A stretch of DNA of 64,000 nt, taken from the NCBI GenBank assembly GCA_031286585.1, contig JAITUC010000023.1, positions 54,227-118,226 of the forward strand, written 5' to 3'. Positions 60,342 to 64,000 of this stretch are shown in pieces. Position 1 is the stretch's first letter; the number at the start of each line of letters is the position of its first letter. The notes beneath the pieces were generated by a model. The model was given only the letters and a program-made list of their open reading frames with translations, was not told the origin of the DNA and ran no database searches. The stretch comes from Delftia acidovorans (GTDB lineage Bacteria > Pseudomonadota > Gammaproteobacteria > Burkholderiales > Burkholderiaceae_C). The translations under genes and the position numbers were made by a program.

Positions 60342-61622
60342 TCAACGTGCGGGCAAGGCTGTGGTCACGGCCACAGCGCCGTCGCGCGGCAGCAGGGCCA
60401 CCACCACGGCGGCCACCAGGAACAGGCCGCCGCACAGCGCAATCCCCATGGCAAAGCCCAGGCTGGCCGACAGCGAACCCAGCGCCAGCGGTGCAAAGGC
60501 GGAAATGCCGCGCCCCACGTTGAAGCAAAAGCCTGTGCCCGTGGCGCGCAACTGCGTGGGGAACAGCTCGGCGAAATACGAGCCCATCAGCCCCGCAAAG
60601 GCCATGAAGAAGGCGAACGCCGGGCCCAGCCACAGCAGGACCGTGTGGTCCGTGGCCTGGATGTACAGCGGCAGCGCCAGCCCCGTGCCCACCAGCGACA
60701 GGATCACGGCCCGCTGCTTGCCGATGCGGTCGGCGATCAGGCCGAAGGCGTTGTAGCCCACGAACATGCCCACGTTGAGCAAGGCCATGAAGCGCGCCAT
60801 GGTGCCCACGTCCAGGCCGCGTTCCTTGACCAGGAAGGTGGGCAGCCAGGTGCTGGCGCCCCAGTAGGCCGCCAGCGCCAGGGCCGACGTCAGCGTGCCC
60901 AGCACCGTGACGCGCAGCAGGTCCGGGGCGAACAGCGCCGCAAGCCCCGGCGCGACGGCGCCCGGCACGACGGCGCCCGGCACGGCGGCGCCCGACCCAC
61001 CGGCGGTGGCCGGGCCCTGCCCGCCACGCCGCCTGCGCTGCTCTAGCCAGGCCTGGGACTCGGGCACACGCAGCCAGACATAGGCGAGGGCGATCACCAC
61101 CGCCGCACCGCAGACGAAGAACAGCACGCGCCAGCCATGTGCGGGCAGCACATAGGCCGCGGCCGCCGCCGCCAGTGCCGCGCCCACCGAGAACGAACTG
61201 AGCACGAAGGACGTGGCCCGGCCGCGCTGGTGCGCGGGCCAGGTCTCGTTCACATGGGCGGCCGCCGTGCCCCAGACGCTGCCCAGGCCCAGGCCCGACA
61301 GGAAACGCAGCACCAGGATCTGGCGCCAGTCCGTGGCGGCCGCGATGGCCATGGTCAGCAGGCCGAAGCTGGCCAGCGAAAGCAGCAGCGCCTTGCGGCG
61401 GCCCAGGGCATCGGCCACCGGCCCCATCACCACGCCGCTCAGCCCTATGCCCAGCAGCGTCGCCGTCACCAGCAGCCCCGCCTGCGTGGGCCCGATCTGC
61501 AGCGAGGCCGTGATGGAGGGCATGGCAATGGCCAGGATGATGATGTCCACGGCGTCGAACATGTAGCTGAGGAAATAGCCGATCAGCACGCGCCACTTGA
61601 GGGCGCTGGATGAAGAGTTCAT
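60342..61622 (-). CDS. MFS transporter, aromatic acid:H+ symporter type
   Basis: 426 residues, 12 spans. FDAVDIIILAIAMPSI near the start (the D-x-x-D/E of the AAHS group), the loop motif GPVADALGRRKALLLSL, LRFLSGLGLGSVWGTAAAHVNETW, central loop, then GLIADRIGKQRAVI and ELFPTQLRATGTGFCFNVGRG. It probably takes up the aromatic or heterocyclic substrate of the cyclase and FAH-like enzymes. The central loop contains a short VPGAVVPGAVAPG repeat. First gene of the minus-strand operon and divergent from the TetR gene over a shared operator. Confidence 0.93.
   Translation of the reverse strand: MNSSSSALKWRVLIGYFLSYMFDAVDIIILAIAMPSITASLQIGPTQAGLLVTATLLGIGLSGVVMGPVADALGRRKALLLSLASFGLLTMAIAAATDWRQILVLRFLSGLGLGSVWGTAAAHVNETWPAHQRGRATSFVLSSFSVGAALAAAAAAYVLPAHGWRVLFFVCGAAVVIALAYVWLRVPESQAWLEQRRRRGGQGPATAGGSGAAVPGAVVPGAVAPGLAALFAPDLLRVTVLGTLTSALALAAYWGASTWLPTFLVKERGLDVGTMARFMALLNVGMFVGYNAFGLIADRIGKQRAVILSLVGTGLALPLYIQATDHTVLLWLGPAFAFFMAFAGLMGSYFAELFPTQLRATGTGFCFNVGRGISAFAPLALGSLSASLGFAMGIALCGGLFLVAAVVVALLPRDGAVAVTTALPAR
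60952..60996. repeat. three 15-base tandem repeats in the MFS loop
   Basis: The unit ACGGCGCCCGGCACG recurs with small changes, encoding VPGAV-type repeats in the cytoplasmic loop between spans 6 and 7. Repeat number could vary between strains. Confidence 0.7.
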
Positions 61623-61660
61623 GGTCTTGTCTCCCGATGGGGTAGTGGCTTGTTTGCGCA

Positions 61661-61680
61661 GACTGTACGATCGTACAGTC
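61661..61680. promoter_or_regulatory. TetR operator, perfect 20-bp palindrome
   Basis: GACTGTACGATCGTACAGTC is identical to its reverse complement. It lies between the divergent MFS and TetR genes, 39 bases from the former and 86 from the latter. Confidence 0.85.
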
Positions 61681-61765
61681 AGTTTCTTTGCTGGGACAAA
61701 CCATGAGCGGAGCCACGGCAGGCCCCTGCCCTTTCCCTACAATCGCGCCTGCATCAAGGAGACGC

Positions 61766-62479
61766 ATGCAAGGCACCATCTCGCCGAAGACGAAAAAGGC
61801 CCGCACGGACGAGGCCCCCGCCGCCACGGCCAGCAAGCGCGAACGCATCCTCGACGCGGCCGAACGCCTGTTCGCCGAGGGCGGGTTCGACGGCGTGTCC
61901 ATGCGCGACATCGCCGCGGCCGCCGGGGTCGGCCTGCCGCTGATCGTCTACCACTTCGAGACCAAGAAGAACCTGTACCGCGCCCTGTTCGATCGCTACA
62001 AGGCCGTGCTGGACGCGCGCCTGGAGGCCCTGCGCCAGCCCCTGGCGCCCGGTGAGGACGCGCTGGAGCACATCGTGCGCGCCTTCGTGCTGCCCGTCAT
62101 GCAGGCCCAGGGCAGCGAGGCCGGGCTGGCCTACGCCAGGCTGATCGCGCGCGAAACCTCCGATCCGCGTGAGGCCGATCGGGGCATCGTGCAGGACTAC
62201 TTCGACCCGTTCGGCATGGAGTTCATACGCGCCATAGAACAGGCCCTGCCGCGGCGGGACCGCGACTACGCGCACTGGGCCTATCTGTTCGCCGTGGGCG
62301 CCCTGGTCATGAGCGTCTTCGACCGGCGCATCGAACGCCTGTCGGCCGGCACCATCCGCGCGGGCGACATAGAGCACAAGGCCGAATACCTGGTGACCTT
62401 CATCGTGGCCGGCATCCGGGCGGGAAGCCACGCACCAGACACCGGCACAACACGGCCGCGTGCTGGCGCAAGCCACTGA
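61766..62479 (+). CDS. TetR-family repressor of the cyclase operon
   Basis: 237 residues. AAGGAGA precedes ATG; an earlier in-frame start at 61688 is not needed. DNA-binding helix-turn-helix at about residues 24-70: RERILDAAERLFAEGGFDGVSMRDIAAAAGVGLPLIVYHFETKKNLYRALF. The ligand domain is of the type with YARLIARETSDPREA and a DUF1956/CecR-like C-terminus. It should bind the palindrome in front of it and repress both itself and the MFS-cyclase-FAH operon until the substrate or an intermediate is present. Confidence 0.93.
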   Translation: MQGTISPKTKKARTDEAPAATASKRERILDAAERLFAEGGFDGVSMRDIAAAAGVGLPLIVYHFETKKNLYRALFDRYKAVLDARLEALRQPLAPGEDALEHIVRAFVLPVMQAQGSEAGLAYARLIARETSDPREADRGIVQDYFDPFGMEFIRAIEQALPRRDRDYAHWAYLFAVGALVMSVFDRRIERLSAGTIRAGDIEHKAEYLVTFIVAGIRAGSHAPDTGTTRPRAGASH

Positions 62480-62827
62480 AGAGCAATTGCCGCAATCCGC
62501 CCTGGACCCGAGGCACCGCGCAAGACCCCCTGTGACCCCGAGTGGTTATCGGAGCAAAAAAAAGCCGTGCACTTGTCCTAGGCATTTTTCTACGCATTCT
62601 CAGAGGGGCTGCCCCATACCCGCACGCCCCTAACTCCTGGAAGCACACCCAAAACAGGATTGCCCTGCCGATTTTTCCTGCCCATGATCTTTCGGCACAG
62701 AGAGACGGGACCGAGCCAGGGACAGCACCCATCCAGCCCACGCCAGGCAAACCCAGCCGCTGCAGACCACGGACCTGCGGCGCCGGGCACCTTCTCCTTC
62801 CCCAAGCTTCCCAGGGAGAAGATTCGC
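62480..62827. other. 348-base gap before the RHS gene
   Basis: No gene is supported. It holds an A-run (GGAGCAAAAAAAAGCC, about 62551) and an AT-richer stretch around 62580-62600 that could be the RHS promoter; the ribosome site AGGGAGAAG is at its end. No hairpin with a T-run was found for the TetR transcript. Confidence 0.4.
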
Positions 62828-64000
62828 ATGATTGGCCAACCCGCAGCCCGCATCACCGACAGCGTCGTCAAGGGCAAGATCGTCACCGGCTCGCGCACCG
62901 TGCTCATCGGCAGCCAGGGAGGCCTGGCCTGCTCCGTCTGCCCGGGCGGCATCACCGTCGGCTCCCCCGTCAACCCCCAGCTGGGCGCCAAGGTCCTGGT
63001 GGGCGCCCAGGACCTGGACTTCACACTGCCCGCGGCCGCCCTGCCCGTGGCCTGGCAGCGCCAGTACAGCAGCTACGTCCACCCCGAGCACGGCGCCGCC
63101 TGCGGCCTGCTGGGCCATGGCTGGCACCTGCTGCAGGAGCTCAGCATCCGCCTGCAGAACGAGACCACCTTGCTGCTGGACGCCAGCGGCCGCGTCATCA
63201 CCTTCGACCAGCCCCTGGCCCCGGGCGGCCAGCTGCACAGTGCCAGCGAAGACCTCTGGCTACTGCGCGGCGGCGGCTCCACCGAAGGCTCAGCCCCCTG
63301 GGCCGCGAACCCGCGCTGGTCGCATGTGGAGGCGAAGCTGGCGTGCAATCCCGAAGTCATCCTGGCCTTCAGCGGCGATGGCGACACCCTCTGGGGCTTT
63401 GGCCCTGCGCCTGCCAGGTCTGCCGGGCCTGCCGACGATCGCGCACAGGGCCCCTGGCGCCTCATGGCCCAGATCGACCGCTTCGGGCGCCGCCAGCTCT
63501 ACCACTACAGCGACGGCAAGACCACCGCCCCGGGCCACGACGGCCGGCAGCAGCCGCTGCCCGCAGGCTGCCTGGTCGGCCTGAGCGACGGCAGCGGCCG
63601 CCACTACCGCCTGCTGCACCAGCGCATCCATGGTGGCAAGGGCGCGCAAGGCCTGAACGACTTGTGGGGCGCCGACGACGGCTGGCGCCTAGCCGAGGTG
63701 CGCCTGCAGCAAGACCCGCTGGCACCCCCCAGCCTCTCGGGCCGCCCCTTTGCGCCCCTGACCCTGGTGCGCTACGGCTACAGCAGCGCAGGCGACCTCA
63801 TCACCGTCCACGACCGCGCAGGCCAGCTCGTGCGCGAATTCGAATGGGACCACCACCGCATCAGCGCCCACCGCCATGCCGGCGGACCCTGGCACCGCTA
63901 CCGCTACGAGAGCGCCCAGCCCGGTGCCCGCGTCATCGAGCACAGCAACCAGGAAGGCCTGTCCTATCGCTTCGACTACCTGGCCCAGCCCCCGGGCCCG
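62828..64000 (+). CDS. PAAR-RHS repeat protein, N-terminal part (runs off window)
   Basis: The first 391 codons are visible. N-terminus: a PAAR-like tip domain (residues about 1-42: MIGQPAARITDSVV, IVTGSRTVLIGSQGGLACSVCPGG). Then a DUF6531-type RHS entry (SPVNPQLGAKVLVGAQDLDF, PVAWQRQYSSY) and the first YD-type repeats (GDGDTLWGF, IDRFGRRQLYHYSDG, LVRYGYSSAGDLITVHDRAGQLVREFEWD). Such proteins cap the type VI secretion spike and enclose a C-terminal toxin in a beta cocoon; the toxin and its immunity gene lie outside the window. No VgrG gene is seen upstream. Confidence 0.9.
   Translation, partial: MIGQPAARITDSVVKGKIVTGSRTVLIGSQGGLACSVCPGGITVGSPVNPQLGAKVLVGAQDLDFTLPAAALPVAWQRQYSSYVHPEHGAACGLLGHGWHLLQELSIRLQNETTLLLDASGRVITFDQPLAPGGQLHSASEDLWLLRGGGSTEGSAPWAANPRWSHVEAKLACNPEVILAFSGDGDTLWGFGPAPARSAGPADDRAQGPWRLMAQIDRFGRRQLYHYSDGKTTAPGHDGRQQPLPAGCLVGLSDGSGRHYRLLHQRIHGGKGAQGLNDLWGADDGWRLAEVRLQQDPLAPPSLSGRPFAPLTLVRYGYSSAGDLITVHDRAGQLVREFEWDHHRISAHRHAGGPWHRYRYESAQPGARVIEHSNQEGLSYRFDYLAQPPGP

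Overview
The window is a high-GC chromosomal stretch of a betaproteobacterium, most likely a member of the Comamonadaceae close to Delftia, Comamonas or Acidovorax. This is an inference from gene content: a FimV-like protein with a betaproteobacterial type N-terminus, a Bug-type binding protein, tandem FecI/FecR/TonB-receptor sets, an acyl-CoA dehydrogenase paired with an APH-like kinase, and an RHS protein. No database comparison could be made. Base composition and codon use are uniform except in one AT-rich island at about 43.4-45.0 kb.

Layout. 1-2.3 kb: the start of a Fur-boxed TonB receptor, an ankyrin protein and an SH3 protein. 2.3-6.8 kb: thiD on the minus strand, and on the plus strand a TPP riboswitch followed by thiO-thiS-thiG-thiE. 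6.8-14.6 kb: fimV, a 3-hydroxyacyl-CoA dehydrogenase, a Crp/Fnr regulator, an APH-like kinase and an acyl-CoA dehydrogenase. 14.7-31.7 kb: a large iron-uptake block read on the minus strand. It holds two tandem sigma/anti-sigma/TonB-receptor sets, each with a Fur box. A DUF3649-PepSY-DUF3325 inner-membrane set follows, then a MacA-MacB-NodT efflux pump; together these resemble the pyoverdine reduction and recycling machinery. Inside this block, on the plus strand, sits a small foreign-looking module. It has a highly structured RNA with mutually complementary octamers, like the P4 CI / P1 C4 phage immunity RNAs, then a leader peptide and two paralogous small proteins. Facing it on the minus strand is a Fur-boxed promoter and intrinsic terminator that may define a small RNA.

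31.8-42.1 kb holds a PAS-PAS-GAF-GGDEF-EAL protein, a chemoreceptor with a sigma-28 promoter and WETF tether, prfB with its programmed +1 frameshift, pepN, fbp and tRNA-Thr(CGT). 42.15-43.43 kb is a decayed IS3-family element without target duplication, followed by an AT-rich multi-pass membrane gene that looks acquired.

45.4-62.5 kb is a catabolic island for an unidentified compound. An MFS transporter diverges from an IclR regulator. A long plus-strand operon encodes an aldehyde dehydrogenase, a hydroxyisobutyrate-dehydrogenase-like enzyme, a Bug binding protein, an unknown 138-residue protein, an alpha/beta hydrolase, a complete Liv-type ABC importer and an amidohydrolase. Converging on it is a minus-strand operon of a fumarylacetoacetase-like enzyme, a cyclase/isatin-hydrolase-like enzyme and a second MFS transporter, with a divergent TetR regulator over a perfect 20-bp operator. 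The window ends inside a PAAR-RHS gene, probably a type VI secretion effector.
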